This document shows, piece after piece, positions 63,132-64,000 of a stretch of DNA of 64,000 nt; the first letter of the stretch is position 1; each line of letters begins with the position of its first letter. Where the stretch lies: positions 4,119,501 to 4,183,500 of the forward strand of contig NZ_LZEU01000001.1 of NCBI RefSeq assembly GCF_014490745.1, read 5' to 3'. Made by a program: the position numbers and the translations under genes. Source of the DNA: Pseudomonas alcaligenes. Lineage in GTDB: Bacteria > Pseudomonadota > Gammaproteobacteria > Pseudomonadales > Pseudomonadaceae. A model generated the notes under the pieces. The model had not been told where the DNA came from. It searched no databases and was given only the letters and a program-made list of their open reading frames with translations.

Positions 63132-63265
63132 TCCACGCCCGCAACGGCCTTGTGCTGCGCAATGCACGCAAGGCCGCTGGCCATACAGCGCCGGCAGGCG
63201 GAAAGTCGCAACGGCACACGCGGCGGCTTGCAGCCTGCCGCCCCCGCTTGTAGCCTCCCCTCCCC

Positions 63266-63871
63266 ATGACCAGCATCCTTTATATCCACGGCCTCAACAG
63301 CTCGCCCGCCTCGACCAAGGCCAGCCAGCTGCTGCGGGTCGCCGAACACTGCGGCATCGCCCAGCACCTGCGCGTGCCGGCCCTGCACCACCACCCGCGC
63401 CAGGCCATGCAGCAGCTGCAGACGGCCATCGCCGAACTGGGCCGACCGCTGCTGGTGGGCAGCTCGCTGGGCGGCTACTACGCCACCTACCTGGCCGAGC
63501 AGCATGGCCTGAATGCCCTGCTGATCAACCCGGCGGTGCGCCCGCACCAGCTGTTCGGCGGCAAGGAGGTCGAGCAGACCAACCACTACAGCGGCGAGAC
63601 CTGGCTGCTCACCCACGACCATGTGCAGGCCCTGGCCGAACTGGAAGTGCCCGAGCCACGCGCGGGCCAGCGCTACCACGTGTGGCTGCAGACTGCCGAC
63701 GAAACCCTCGACTACCGCCAGGCCGAGGCCTACTACCAGGGCTGCAGCCTGGATATCCAGGCCGGCGGCGACCACAGCTACCAGGGTTTTGCCGGCCGCC
63801 TGCCGGAAATCCTCGAACTGGCTGGCTTCGACCGCACAATCTGGCAAGATTTCGACTTTTCCACCCTTTGA
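63266..63871 (+). CDS. yqiA: YqiA/YcfP family alpha/beta-hydrolase (esterase)
   Basis: 201 residues. ILYIHGLNSSPASTKA, the nucleophile elbow GSSLGGYYA, the acid residue region TADETLDYRQAEAYY and the catalytic His in GGDHSYQGF make a complete hydrolase triad. E. coli YqiA has esterase activity on short acyl chains. It precedes parE by 65 bases, as in other gammaproteobacteria. Confidence 0.92.
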   Translation: MTSILYIHGLNSSPASTKASQLLRVAEHCGIAQHLRVPALHHHPRQAMQQLQTAIAELGRPLLVGSSLGGYYATYLAEQHGLNALLINPAVRPHQLFGGKEVEQTNHYSGETWLLTHDHVQALAELEVPEPRAGQRYHVWLQTADETLDYRQAEAYYQGCSLDIQAGGDHSYQGFAGRLPEILELAGFDRTIWQDFDFSTL

Positions 63872-63936
63872 GCCCTTCGCCCCTGCCTTGCCGCACGGGG
63901 CGGACGCCCTGACCACCGACTCAATTAAGAGACCCC

Positions 63937-64000
63937 ATGGCCCAGCAGAACACCTATAACGCCGATGCCATCGAAGTCCTCTCCGGCCTCGACCCGGTGC
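63937..64000 (+). CDS. parE: DNA topoisomerase IV subunit B, N-terminal start only
   Basis: The last 64 bases encode MAQQNTYNADAIEVLSGLDP, the canonical N-terminus of ParE, and run off the window. Position after cpdA-yqiA agrees with the conserved gammaproteobacterial order. Confidence 0.9.
   Translation, partial: MAQQNTYNADAIEVLSGLDPV

Overview
The window is a stretch of high-GC gammaproteobacterial chromosome that reads as Pseudomonas, in the broad P. aeruginosa / P. alcaligenes / P. oleovorans lineage; species is not resolved. The support is gene content and order. One block, glyA - cobW-type GTPase - yjiX - btsT/cstA - mapZ - radA ... mscL - fpr - rlmG, follows the P. aeruginosa PA4602-PA4627 neighbourhood. 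A second block, tolC/opmH - thiC - DUF3298 - nudF - DUF1249 - cpdA - yqiA - parE, follows PA4974-PA4967. These PA numbers are recalled, not searched. No tRNA, rRNA, prophage, integrase, classical IS or CRISPR array was seen.

Layout. 1-5.5 kb: tail of an EAL protein, glyA with its terminator, then the GTPase and the btsT-yjiX pyruvate-uptake pair on the minus strand. 5.6-9.4 kb: an overlapping operon of a DUF3142 lipoprotein, a large exported protein and the PilZ protein MapZ. 9.4-17.7 kb: a 49-residue ORF, radA, an MltF-like transglycosylase, two divergent DUF465 genes around an ANR-type promoter, a stand-alone EAL protein, mscL, fpr and rlmG. 17.7-20.5 kb: the cyanide-insensitive oxidase operon cioAB plus a DUF2474 microprotein. 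20.5-23.4 kb: a MerR-controlled cation exporter with DUF3703, and an MFS pump. 23.4-28.3 kb: a membrane J-domain protein next to an HscC-type Hsp70, then a SecD-P1-like lipoprotein and a DJ-1 protein. 28.3-30.9 kb: a purine permease coupled to trmA. 31-37.7 kb: the ttgABC RND pump with divergent ttgR and its operator. 37.7-43.4 kb: a PotE antiporter coupled to a solute-binding protein, decayed gene remnants, DUF4345, DUF411, YpfJ and an AraC regulator. 43.4-51.8 kb: a FATP-type acyl-CoA synthetase, a DUF559 nuclease gene inside a palindromic-repeat element, HAD phosphatase, tesB, a SagB-like double nitroreductase, a GNAT enzyme, a histone-deacetylase-like enzyme and a flavoprotein. 51.9-64 kb: opmH, a TPP riboswitch with thiC and cytX, then cAMP and nucleotide housekeeping genes up to parE.

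Several genes form working sets. Respiratory control by oxygen is suggested by ANR-type boxes at cioA and at the DUF465 pair. c-di-GMP signalling is represented by two EAL proteins and MapZ. Efflux is represented by TtgABC/TtgR, the MerR-exporter pair and OpmH.

The intergenic DNA is rich in palindromic repeats of at least four families. The observation most worth following up is at 45289-45893. There a small PD-(D/E)xK-type DUF559 nuclease gene lies between two homologous, directly repeated ~103-bp palindromic modules and ends inside one of them. The arrangement resembles RAYT/REP units but with an unrelated nuclease.
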